NCBI GenBank assembly: GCA_944384905.1
Contig: CALWVE010000006.1
Coordinates: 1-64,000 of the forward strand
DNA length: 64,000 nt
Direction of reading: 5' to 3'
Source: an uncultured Clostridia bacterium
GTDB lineage: Bacteria > Bacillota > Clostridia > Oscillospirales > Acutalibacteraceae
Under the pieces are notes generated by a model. It did no database searches. It was given only the letters and a program-made list of their open reading frames with translations, and was not told the origin of the DNA. The position numbers and the translations under genes are program-made. Each line of letters opens with the position of its first letter. Position 1 is the first letter of the stretch. This document shows, piece by piece, positions 42,146 to 50,416 of the stretch.

Positions 42146-42278
42146 CAGGGAACCCCCGGACGTTTCTGCCTACCCTCCTGCACTTTGTGACGCAAAGGTG
42201 TTTCGCGTCCTGCGGGACGCGCCGAGGGACTTTGCCCCTCGACCCCACCACCTTTTGAAAAAGGTGGACGAAAACTTT
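42146..42278 (+). repeat. Structured intergenic repeat, copy C1 (internal deletion)
   Basis: hp1 and hp2 are collapsed: GGGAACCCCCGGACGTTTCTG joins the left arm of hp1 to the right arm of hp2 at the shared CCCCCGG, so about 30 bp are missing. The hp3 stem is CGCGTCC-TGCG-GGACGCG, which differs from the CGCGCCT-TGCG-AGGCGCG of other copies by two compensating pairs. hp5 is CACCTTTTGAAAAAGGTG. Confidence 0.8.
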
Positions 42279-42371
42279 TACCGTTTGTACATCAAGCTTC
42301 CGCCGCGTGACTTTAGCCTACAATTTTATTTCAGCCTGTCCGCGACGTATCCTGTGCCGGTTCGGCACCGC

Positions 42372-42535
42372 CAGGGAACCCCCGGCGAGGGTTCCCTACG
42401 GCAGAAACGTCCCCCGGACGTTTCTGCCTACCCTCCTGCGCTTTGTGATGCAAAGGTGTTTCGCGCCTTGCGAGGCGCGCCGGGGGCTTTGCCCCTCGAC
42501 CCCACCACCTTTTGAAAAAGGTGGACGAAAACTTT
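42372..42535 (+). repeat. Five-hairpin structured intergenic repeat, copy C2
   Basis: A complete copy in tandem with C1: hp1 AGGGAACCC...GGGTTCCCT, hp2 GCAGAAACGTCC...GGACGTTTCTGC (42400-42428), hp3 CGCGCCT-TGCG-AGGCGCG, hp4 GGGGGCTTTGCCCCTC, hp5 CACCTTTTGAAAAAGGTG. The tail to 42720 contains two copies of CGACCCGCGACTTG and the final hairpin GCGGCAACTTGCCGC, which touches the aspS stop codon. Confidence 0.8.
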
Positions 42536-42720
42536 AATGTTTGTATTACTAGCCTCCGCCGCGACCGCTTGACGGCAATTTTTATGAAAGCGAAGCGAGG
42601 GCACCGAGCGACCCGCGACTTGCCTGTGCTGGTTCGGCACCCGCGGCCGCTTGACGGCAATTCTCATCAAAGCGAAGCGAGGAACGAGCGACCCGCGACT
42701 TGGGAGCGGCAACTTGCCGC

Positions 42721-44514
42721 TTATTCGGCTTGGGGTTCTTCTTTCACGATGGCGATGTGCAGTTCATCCAGCTGCTTCTGTTCCACAGCGGAAGGCGCAT
42801 CCATCATGACGTCCTGCGCGTTCTTGTTCATCGGGAACGCAATCACTTCGCGGATCGATTCTTCGCCGCAAAGCAGCATGACCATGCGGTCCACGCCGGG
42901 AGCGATACCCGCGTGCGGCGGCGCACCATAGCAGAATGCGTTGTACATGGCCGGGAACTTGGCGCGCACGTCGTCTTCGCCCAGGCGAACCATTTCGAAC
43001 GCTTTCACCATGATTTCCGGATCATGGTTACGAACAGCGCCGGAGGAAAGTTCCACGCCGTTGCAAACCAGGTCGTACTGATCGGCCAGAATATCCAGCG
43101 GGTTGATTTCGCCGCGCTCGGCTTTCAGCAGCACATCCATGCCGCCGGAAGGCATCGAGAAGGGGTTGTGGCAGAATTCCAGTTCGCCGGATTCTTCGCC
43201 GATTTCGTACATCGGGAAATCTACAATCCAGCAGAATTCATAGCGTTCTTTATCCATATGGCCTTCGCAGGCGACGCCCAGCATTTTGCGCATCACGCCT
43301 GCGGTTTTCTGTGCTTCTTCCAGCTTACCGCAGGAAAGGAAGACCAGCGTGTTCGGCTCCAGACCCAGCGCCTCGGTCACCTTTTCCACCGTAGCGGGAT
43401 CGGCGTTGACGAACTTGGCGATGCCGCCGGCAATCGCGCCGGTTTCATCCATCTTGAACCAGTACGGCTTGCGTCCGGCCTGCACTTCTACTTCGGCGCA
43501 AAGTTTATCGATCGCCTTGCGCGCCAGCTTGCAGCCGGTGACCGGCACAGCCTTAACAACCTGGCCATTGAACGGCTCAAAGCCACAGTCTGCCAGCAGC
43601 TCCGTCACATCTTTGACCTTCAGGTCGATACGCAGGTCGGGTTTGTCGCTGCCGTATTCTTCCATAGCCTGACGGTACGGGATGCGCGTAAACGGCGCGG
43701 AAGAAGCGATGTTATAAGTGCCGTATTTGGCGAAGATCGGCGGCAAAACATCTTCCAGCACAGCGAAAACGTCTTCCTGGCTGGCAAACGCCATTTCCAT
43801 ATCCATCTGATAAAATTCGCCGGGGGAACGGTCGCCGCGGGCGTCTTCATCGCGGAAGCACGGGGCGATCTGGAAATAACGGTCAAAACCGGCCGTCATC
43901 AAAAGCTGTTTAAACTGCTGCGGAGCCTGCGGCAGTGCATAGAACTTGCCCGGGTGTTTACGCGCCGGAACGAGATAGTCGCGCGCGCCTTCCGGGGAAG
44001 AAGCCGTCAGGATCGGGGTGGTGATTTCCATGAAACCGTGTTCCACCATCGCCTGACGCAGGGCATACACAACCTGGCTGCGCAGGATGATGTTCTTTTT
44101 CACATCCGGGTTGCGCAGGTCGAGGTAGCGGTATTTCAGACGCTGTGTTTCGTCCGCCTCTTTGGAGCGGTTGATTTCGAACGGTAGCTCGTTGTAGCGG
44201 CAGCGGCCCAAAACCTTGATCTCTTCCGGAACGACTTCGATCTCGCCGGTAGCCTGCTTGGGGTTCTTGCTGCTGCGCTCGCGCACAACGCCGGTGACAG
44301 AGAGCGTGGATTCCTTATTCAGCGGACGGATAACAGACATCATCTCTTCGTTTTCTACAACGATCTGGGTGGTGCCGTAAAAATCGCGGAGCACAACGAA
44401 AGCGAGGTTGGTGCCGACTTCGCGGACGTTTTCCATCCAACCGGTCAGCGTCACTTTTTCGCCTGCATGGGCAAGACGCAGCTCGCCGCAGGTATGTGTT
44501 CTGGACTGAAACAT
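42721..44514 (-). CDS. aspS: Aspartyl-tRNA synthetase
   Basis: A 597-residue bacterial-type class II synthetase. The N-terminal OB-fold (VTLTGWMENVREVGTNLAFVV) reads the anticodon, motif 2 is FQIAPCFRDEDARGDRSPGE, a GAD-like insertion follows (PVTGCKLARKAIDKLCAEV), and motif 3 is GIAPGVDRMVMLLCGEESIR. The motif 2 loop differs from the classical FRDEDLRADRQPEF form. The start is ATG 44514 or GTG 44523; the SD (AAGAAAGAAG) is weak for both. It follows hisS by 55 bp, and both are presumably controlled by the T-box at 45911-46130. The stop codon abuts the repeat cluster. Confidence 0.95.
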   Translation of the reverse strand: MFQSRTHTCGELRLAHAGEKVTLTGWMENVREVGTNLAFVVLRDFYGTTQIVVENEEMMSVIRPLNKESTLSVTGVVRERSSKNPKQATGEIEVVPEEIKVLGRCRYNELPFEINRSKEADETQRLKYRYLDLRNPDVKKNIILRSQVVYALRQAMVEHGFMEITTPILTASSPEGARDYLVPARKHPGKFYALPQAPQQFKQLLMTAGFDRYFQIAPCFRDEDARGDRSPGEFYQMDMEMAFASQEDVFAVLEDVLPPIFAKYGTYNIASSAPFTRIPYRQAMEEYGSDKPDLRIDLKVKDVTELLADCGFEPFNGQVVKAVPVTGCKLARKAIDKLCAEVEVQAGRKPYWFKMDETGAIAGGIAKFVNADPATVEKVTEALGLEPNTLVFLSCGKLEEAQKTAGVMRKMLGVACEGHMDKERYEFCWIVDFPMYEIGEESGELEFCHNPFSMPSGGMDVLLKAERGEINPLDILADQYDLVCNGVELSSGAVRNHDPEIMVKAFEMVRLGEDDVRAKFPAMYNAFCYGAPPHAGIAPGVDRMVMLLCGEESIREVIAFPMNKNAQDVMMDAPSAVEQKQLDELHIAIVKEEPQAE

Positions 44515-44569
44515 TCGATACACTTCTTTCTTTTATTCTTTATTTCAATCAACTGTTCTTTTCCGCCGG

Positions 44570-45862
44570 TCAGAAAGCGAGGTCGCTCTGTTCGGTGGAA
44601 AGCGTGAGATAGGCGTCGATAAAATCGTCTCCGATGGAGATTTCCTTCTTTTCGCCGGTGGCCATGTTTTTCAGCTCGGCCTTGCCGTTTGCCAGTTCGT
44701 CGTCGCCCAGCACAATCGTATATTGGGCGTGGATCTTATCGGCATATTTCATCTGGGCTTTCAGGCCGCGGGCGCACACGTCGCATTCGGCGGCGATACC
44801 GCATTCGCGCATTTTCTGCGCCAGCACAAACGCTTTCTGCTGAGCAGCCTGTCCCATAGAAGCCAGGTATACTTCGCAGGTTTCTTCCGCGGGGAATTCG
44901 ATCTGCTGCGCCTGCATCACAAGCAGGATGCGATCCATACCCAAGCCGAAGCCCAGGCCCGGAATCGATTTGCCGCCCAGCTCTTCGGCCAGACCGTCGT
45001 AACGGCCGCCGCCGCCGATGGCGAACGAATAGCCCGGCTCGGACGAAACAAATTCAAACACCGTGCGCGTGTAGTAATCGAGTCCGCGCACGATCGTGGG
45101 ATTCACGGTGAATTCCACGCCGGCAAGCGTGAGATACTGCTGCACCGCTTCGAAATGCGTGCGGCAGTCGTCGCACAGATAATCGAGAATCTTCGGCGCA
45201 CCGGCGGCGATTTCCTGGCAAACCGGGCTTTTGCAGTCGAGGATACGCATGGGGTTGCGCTCCAGACGGGAAAGGCAGGTTTCACACAGCTCATCGCAGC
45301 GGGCGGAGAAATATTCCTTGAGCGCCTGATGATAACGCGCGCGGCAGGTGGGGCAGCCGATGGAGTTGATCTCCAGCGTGATATTGCGCAGCCCCAGGCG
45401 TCCGATTGCGCCGTGGGCAAGCAGAATCACCTGTGCATCGGCGGCCGGATCGGCGGCGCCGAACATTTCCACGCCGAACTGATGCAGTTCGCGCAGACGG
45501 CCGGCCTGCGGCTTTTCATAGCGATAGCAGGACGTGTTGTAGTAAAGCTTAACCGGCAAACCTTCGTTATACAGGGCATGCTCCAGCATGGCGCGCGCGG
45601 CGCCTGCGGTACCTTCCGGACGCAGGGTGATGGAGCGCCCGCCCTTATCTTCAAACGTATACATCTGTTTTTCCACCACGTCGGTGGTGTCTCCCACACC
45701 GCGCAGGAACAGCTCGGTGTGTTCAAACACAGGCGTGCGGATTTCGCGGAAACCGTGCAGCTCCGCTTCGCTCTTCATCACGGCTTCTACCGCCTGCCAG
45801 CGGGCCGTATCGCGGGGCAACAGGTCGTATGTGCCCTTGGGGGCTTTTGTCAGCAATGCCAT
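44570..45862 (-). CDS. hisS: Histidyl-tRNA synthetase
   Basis: A 430-residue class II synthetase that charges tRNA-His. Signatures: KGTYDLLPRDTARWQ at the N-terminus, FRYEKPQAGR-like CYRYEKPQAGRLREL (motif 2), the His-specific IVRGLDYYTRTVFEF and AIGGGGRYDGLAEELGG, and a C-terminal anticodon-binding domain (YLASMGQAAQQKAFVLAQKM). The ATG at 45862 has a GAGGGAAC site. It lies directly behind the T-box leader and before aspS. Confidence 0.96.
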   Translation of the reverse strand: MALLTKAPKGTYDLLPRDTARWQAVEAVMKSEAELHGFREIRTPVFEHTELFLRGVGDTTDVVEKQMYTFEDKGGRSITLRPEGTAGAARAMLEHALYNEGLPVKLYYNTSCYRYEKPQAGRLRELHQFGVEMFGAADPAADAQVILLAHGAIGRLGLRNITLEINSIGCPTCRARYHQALKEYFSARCDELCETCLSRLERNPMRILDCKSPVCQEIAAGAPKILDYLCDDCRTHFEAVQQYLTLAGVEFTVNPTIVRGLDYYTRTVFEFVSSEPGYSFAIGGGGRYDGLAEELGGKSIPGLGFGLGMDRILLVMQAQQIEFPAEETCEVYLASMGQAAQQKAFVLAQKMRECGIAAECDVCARGLKAQMKYADKIHAQYTIVLGDDELANGKAELKNMATGEKKEISIGDDFIDAYLTLSTEQSDLAF

Positions 45863-45910
45863 ATCGTTCCCTCATTTCGTTTTCATTCCGGAAAAACCGG
45901 TTTATTTCAA

Positions 45911-46130
45911 AAAAATATAAAAAGCTCCCGTCCCACAAAGGGACGGGAGTCATTCCCGTGGTGCCACCCTTCTTCGGGCAGAAACTGCCCCTTTCAGGCT
46001 GCCTTAACGCGGCAAAACGGCGCCAAACAGCGCAAAAGCTCCCGGGTGTCTTCCCTGCGCAAAAAACCGCAACGCGCTTTCAGCCTCGGCGCATTTTCTC
46101 TTTCGGATTTGCAGCAGATACTCTTCCCGT
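45911..46130 (-). promoter_or_regulatory. T-box leader of hisS-aspS
   Basis: A tRNA-sensing leader. The T-box core AGGGTGGCACCACGGG lies at about 45956-45971 and is followed by an intrinsic terminator: GCTCCCGTCCC and GGGACGGGAG stem at 45924-45949 with a T-rich run. Upstream are AGTA, GAGAAAAT and GCTGAAAGCGCG, which match Stem I elements. GACAC at 46046-46050 holds overlapping Asp (GAC) and His (CAC) codons and is a candidate specifier. Uncharged tRNA would favour antitermination and raise expression of both synthetases. Confidence 0.85.
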
Positions 46131-46158
46131 TCTTCGCCGGGGTTCTTTTCCTGCGCGG

Positions 46159-46557
46159 TCAGTTGCGCAGAATATTTCTCCAATCCAGGTCGCCGCGCTC
46201 CAGTCCGTGGACCAGAACTTCGGCCGTGGCAATATTGGTTGCCACCGGAATATTATACATATCGCACAAACGCAGCAAATTCATATCGTTGGGCTCATTC
46301 GGTTTGGCGGTGAGCGGATCACGGAAAAACAGCAGCAGGTCGATCTCGTTGCAGGAGATACGGGCAGCAAGCTGCTGATCCCCGCCCTGCGAGCCGCTCA
46401 AAAAGCGCTGCATCTCAAGTCCCGTAGCCTCGGAAACCATTTTCCCCGTCGTCCCCGTTGCGCACAGCGTATGTCGGCTGAGAATGCCGCAATATGCAAT
46501 ACAGAACTGTACCATCAGCTCTTTTTTTGCATCGTGTGCAATCAGCGCAATATTCAT
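46159..46557 (-). CDS. mgsA: Methylglyoxal synthase
   Basis: A 132-residue cytoplasmic enzyme converting dihydroxyacetone phosphate to methylglyoxal. [19 protein letters not shown] is the typical start, ATGTTGK is the phosphate loop and [14 protein letters not shown] contains the catalytic Asp. In the next segment the usual PHEPDV reads PNEPND, so the conserved His is an Asn. The frame is open further upstream, but ATG 46557 has GGAGGGG and gives the family length. It follows the MinD-like gene by 65 bp on the same strand. Confidence 0.92.
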   Translation of the reverse strand: MNIALIAHDAKKELMVQFCIAYCGILSRHTLCATGTTGKMVSEATGLEMQRFLSGSQGGDQQLAARISCNEIDLLLFFRDPLTAKPNEPNDMNLLRLCDMYNIPVATNIATAEVLVHGLERGDLDWRNILRN

Positions 46558-46622
46558 GACAAACACCCCTCCGTATAAAATTAAGACACAACGCCATGGA
46601 TGCAGAAAAAACAGATACCGGA

Positions 46623-47363
46623 TCAGCTGCGTTTTAGAGAAAGCGGAATGGTTTCTCCGCGCAGACGGGCACAACAGCGCCCCAGTGCGCCCCAAGCCGC
46701 CGTTTTGCATACACGCTGATCCCGAGCAGCGATCCAACGGGCAAACGCGGTATCGCGCGGAACCACGCCCAAAAGCCGCAGCCCCACGCCGTCAATCACG
46801 CCGTCCAGATCGTTCGTATTCCATACGGCCAGCATCTCTTCTTCATTGAATTTGGAAATAATCAAGCGGGCTTCTCCGGCAAACGCTTCCGCGAGTTCCT
46901 CGCGAACGGCCGCGCAAGCCCGGACACTCATCGGGTCCGGCGTACAACAGATAGCCACATCATCTGCCGCGCCGGCCAATTCGAAAAGCAGATTCGAACC
47001 CGCCGGGCAATCCACGACCACATGGTCAAAACACTGCGCACAGCGGCGCAGCAAATCAACCGTCTGGGCAGCAGATGGCATTTCATCTTTTTTTCCGGGC
47101 GCAGGCAAAACCCAAACACCCTCATAAGCCGGAGACGCATACCATACATCCTGCAAAGTGCATCGGCCGGCCGCCGCGTCCGCGAGATCATACAGCAGCA
47201 GCTCGTCCGCCGCCGTAAGAAAATCCTGCGTGCGCAAACCCGCAGCCAGATCCATCAGCAGAACCCTGCGGCCGGTTTCGGCCAGTTCTGCGGCAAATAC
47301 AGCAGCCGCACAGGAAACCCCTGCGCCGCCCTTACCGGATGTGAGGATTACAATCTTTCCCAT
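46623..47363 (-). CDS. MinD/ParA-like ATPase with an altered Walker A
   Basis: A 246-residue protein of the MinD/ParA deviant-Walker family: GKGGAGVSC at residues 10-18, [17 protein letters not shown] (switch I) and VVVDCPAG (Walker B). In the P-loop the signature Lys11 is present, but the canonical Lys16 is replaced by Val, which should impair ATP binding or hydrolysis. The C-terminus ([13 protein letters not shown]) is not the usual amphipathic membrane-targeting helix. There is no MinC or MinE nearby. It follows PBP2 in the mre direction but has its own promoter. It may be a degenerate MinD or a relative with another job. Confidence 0.8.
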   Translation of the reverse strand: MGKIVILTSGKGGAGVSCAAAVFAAELAETGRRVLLMDLAAGLRTQDFLTAADELLLYDLADAAAGRCTLQDVWYASPAYEGVWVLPAPGKKDEMPSAAQTVDLLRRCAQCFDHVVVDCPAGSNLLFELAGAADDVAICCTPDPMSVRACAAVREELAEAFAGEARLIISKFNEEEMLAVWNTNDLDGVIDGVGLRLLGVVPRDTAFARWIAARDQRVCKTAAWGALGRCCARLRGETIPLSLKRS

Positions 47364-47385
47364 AACAACATGTCCCTACTCTGTC

Positions 47386-47414
47386 ATAATAGCACAAGAC
47401 GTGCAAATAGTCAA
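47386..47414 (-). promoter_or_regulatory. Promoter of the MinD-like gene and mgsA
   Basis: TTGACT (-35, 47409-47414), 17-bp spacer, TATTAT (-10, 47386-47391) on the minus strand. The predicted leader is only about 15 nt and the SD is weak. Confidence 0.78.
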
Positions 47415-47473
47415 AAGATTTTTTAGCTAAAAGCCTTGTTTTTTTGAAATTTCCGAAAAATACCTGTGCCAAG

Positions 47474-49873
47474 CTACCCGCCCGAAGAATCATCATCCTT
47501 CCAAACATCCGGTTGCTCAACAGACTGACTGTAAGCTGTTGTTAAAGTATCTAAATCCGAAGAAACCGAGGTTTCGGATGAGGGTTCCGATTCTTGTGAG
47601 CTTGTCCCGTTTTCCGTCTGGCTGTTCAGCGCGGAATCTTCGGGCTGAGAAGAAGTGGATTCGGAAGAAGCGGGTTCAGACGATTCCGTCTGAGCAGAAG
47701 CTGCGGCGGAATCCGAGGAAACGGACGATTCTCCGCTGTCGGCGTTATCCTGATCTTCCTCTTCATCCGGGAAAACCAGCTCGCCCTTATCGTTTACGGT
47801 CTTGCCGTAAAAATAAGCGTCGAGAATATCTTTGGCCACTTCCTGGCAATACGTACCGCTCGCGCCGTACTGCAAAACCACTGCCACGGCAATTTCCGGA
47901 TCGTCATACGGGGCAAACGCAATAAACGTGACGTTATCGGAATGCCCGGGCACTTCGGCCGTACCGGTTTTGGCACCCAAAGCAATGCCGTAATCGCCGA
48001 ACTTGGTGGCACCGGTACCGGAAAGCACCACTTCGCGCATGCCAGATTTGACAACATCCAGCGTCGACTGGGAAATGCCCGTATCGGCCATCACTTCGGG
48101 TTCGTATTCGCTGACCACATTCTGACGGTTATAGTCGGTGATATGGTCGAGCAAATGGGTTTTCAAGCGAACGCCGTCGTTGGCGATCGTCGCGCAATAA
48201 GTTGCCAGCTGCAAAGGCGTAAACGCGTCGTCCAGCTGACCGATGGCCGCCTGAATCGTCAAACCGTCCGTCCAGGTCACGCCATGATTTTCCTGATATT
48301 CTTCGCGGGAAGACATCGTACCTTCGCTTTCGCCGATTTCCACGCCCGTCTTGACGCCCAGACCAAACAGGTTGGCGTAAGCGCCCAGGCGATCGATGCC
48401 CAGCTGGCGGCCCGTGTCGTAGAAGAACACGTTGCACGATTCCGCAAGCGCTTCATGCACAGCAACGTTGCTATGGTATCCCAGGCATCGCGGCTGGTAA
48501 TCGTCGTAATACAAGTAGCGCCCGGCACAGAAAATCTCCGTAACCGGCGTAATTACGCCTTCTTCCAGTCCCGCGCAGGCCACGCAGGGCTTAAAAACGG
48601 AACCCGGCATAAAAGCACCGTCGAATGCACGGTTAAACATGGGCGTATTTTCGCTGTCGTTCAGCAGCTGCAGCTTATATTTTTCATCCTCGATATAGCG
48701 GTTCATATCATAGGTGGGATAATTCGATGCCGCCAGAATTGAAAAATCGTCTACCGAAAGCACCACGGCCGCACCGGCTGTACAGTCTTCGCCAAAGCCT
48801 TCGGTATCCTCATCGCCATTTGCAATGGCTTCCTGCTGCCGCTCGAGACCGTTTTCCTGCGCGGCTTTTACGTTTTTGGCCAAAGAAGCGTTCGCTACCG
48901 CCTGCAAGTTGGAATCAAGCGTAAGGTAAACCGTGTTGCCCGAAACCGGTGCCTGCGTTACCTCTGTATTGGTAACGTTGCCTTCTCCGTCTGTATACAC
49001 CAGTTTCTGGCCGTTTTCGCCGCGCAGTTCGTCTTCGAAATAGCTTTCGATGCCGCTCTGGCCGCGTTTATCGTCGTAGGTATAACCCGAAATATTTTCG
49101 CTACTGTATTTTTCCTCTTCGGAAAGTGCATTGTACTGATCCTGCGTGAGCGAATAGATTTCGCCCACAATATGCGGCGCAAGACTGCCGTTTTCGTAAT
49201 ACCGCTCGGTAGAAACTTCCACGTTAACGCCCGGCAGTTCGGCTGAAGCCTCACTGACGGCGGCCACGGTGGCCTCGTCCACACCCTGCGCAAACGTATA
49301 CGGCGTACTGCGGCTAAAGCCCAGTTTCTGCATATAGTAGCGCACGGCGATCACTTTCATGCGAAGCGTTTCATCGGCGATATCTTCGCATTCATACAGC
49401 TCCGTCATATACGCCATACAGTCTTCCGCCGTGGCATACGACTGCATGTTGAGCATATACGGCCCTTTCATATACTCGATATCACTTTCCATATCGGCTT
49501 TGAAAGCATAGCTGCCGTCTTCTTTGCGCTCAATGGGCAGTTCGTTGATCCATTTCTGCCCGCGCCCTTCCAAAAGCATAATCGTGGATGCAATCGTCTG
49601 GTTGAGCGTTTTGTCATCCGCACCCGTCGCGTTGAACACCACGTTATAAACCGTGCGGTTGCCCGCCAGAACATTGCCGTCCTTATCGAGGATTTCCCCG
49701 CGCGCGGCCGTCATCTTAACCGAAGACGCACCGCCCGACGCGGAAAGTTCTTCGAAATCTTCCCCCTGCGCCACCTGCCACTGCAAAAGGCGCAGCTCAA
49801 ACGCCACGATAAACGCCGCAAGCAGGACGATGCACGCTGCATACCGCATCCAAACATGTTTCCCTTTGTGCAT
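47474..49873 (-). CDS. mrdA: Penicillin-binding protein 2 (elongasome transpeptidase)
   Basis: A 799-residue class B penicillin-binding protein. One N-terminal transmembrane helix (AACIVLLAAFIVAFELRLLQ) is followed by the PBP dimerisation region and the transpeptidase domain with SVFK (Ser425), SCN around 490 and KTGTAE around 640. It cross-links lateral-wall peptidoglycan with MreBCD. The last 95 residues are an unusual Ser/Glu/Thr-rich low-complexity tail, predicted to be disordered outside the membrane. It follows mreD by 36 bp. The start has AAGGAG 10 bp upstream. Confidence 0.92.
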   Translation of the reverse strand: MHKGKHVWMRYAACIVLLAAFIVAFELRLLQWQVAQGEDFEELSASGGASSVKMTAARGEILDKDGNVLAGNRTVYNVVFNATGADDKTLNQTIASTIMLLEGRGQKWINELPIERKEDGSYAFKADMESDIEYMKGPYMLNMQSYATAEDCMAYMTELYECEDIADETLRMKVIAVRYYMQKLGFSRSTPYTFAQGVDEATVAAVSEASAELPGVNVEVSTERYYENGSLAPHIVGEIYSLTQDQYNALSEEEKYSSENISGYTYDDKRGQSGIESYFEDELRGENGQKLVYTDGEGNVTNTEVTQAPVSGNTVYLTLDSNLQAVANASLAKNVKAAQENGLERQQEAIANGDEDTEGFGEDCTAGAAVVLSVDDFSILAASNYPTYDMNRYIEDEKYKLQLLNDSENTPMFNRAFDGAFMPGSVFKPCVACAGLEEGVITPVTEIFCAGRYLYYDDYQPRCLGYHSNVAVHEALAESCNVFFYDTGRQLGIDRLGAYANLFGLGVKTGVEIGESEGTMSSREEYQENHGVTWTDGLTIQAAIGQLDDAFTPLQLATYCATIANDGVRLKTHLLDHITDYNRQNVVSEYEPEVMADTGISQSTLDVVKSGMREVVLSGTGATKFGDYGIALGAKTGTAEVPGHSDNVTFIAFAPYDDPEIAVAVVLQYGASGTYCQEVAKDILDAYFYGKTVNDKGELVFPDEEEDQDNADSGESSVSSDSAAASAQTESSEPASSESTSSQPEDSALNSQTENGTSSQESEPSSETSVSSDLDTLTTAYSQSVEQPDVWKDDDSSGG

Positions 49874-49909
49874 CCTGATTCATCTCCTTATCCAAACCCG
49901 ATCCCATTC

Positions 49910-50416
49910 TCAGCCTGTAACGGAAAACAGCCCCCGATGAATGGGATAAACCACCAGGCAGAACAGCGCCGAATACGCCGCCCGCGGCAAAATGTAGCGC
50001 ACATAGATGTGCCCCGCGCCGCTTTGCCCGGCCAAAACCACAAAAAAGACCCATTGAAGGGAGAGCAAAACCACGCAAACCCCCAGCGAAACCGCCGCGC
50101 AGGTCAAGAAATTCACCCGCAGCAGATTGCGGCACAGCCAGCTGATGAGAAAACACAGCGCCGCCAAAATCAAAGCGTGGAATCCCAGCACACAGCCCAT
50201 CCCGAAATCGATGAGCAGTCCGGCCGAAAGCCCGAAAACCAGGCTGGGAATTTCAGATTCAAACAGCGCCGCCGCCACAGCCGCCGCAATCAGCGGAACC
50301 GGACGGATTCCCTCGATAGCCGGAAGCATCCCGGGCGTCTGGCTGAGGACATGCAGAACAAAAAACTCCAGCGCATAGGCAAAATACCGTACGGCCGTCA
50401 TCCGGCGTTCCATCAT
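49910..50416 (-). CDS. mreD: Rod shape-determining protein MreD
   Basis: A 168-residue integral membrane protein with about five transmembrane segments (VRYFAYALEFFVLHVL, SLVFGLSAGLLIDFGMG, and others), as expected for MreD, which links MreC to the cell wall elongation complex. MreD is poorly conserved; the assignment relies on topology, size and its position between mreC and PBP2. The start codon overlaps the mreC stop by four bases (ATGA). Confidence 0.9.
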   Translation of the reverse strand: MMERRMTAVRYFAYALEFFVLHVLSQTPGMLPAIEGIRPVPLIAAAVAAALFESEIPSLVFGLSAGLLIDFGMGCVLGFHALILAALCFLISWLCRNLLRVNFLTCAAVSLGVCVVLLSLQWVFFVVLAGQSGAGHIYVRYILPRAAYSALFCLVVYPIHRGLFSVTG

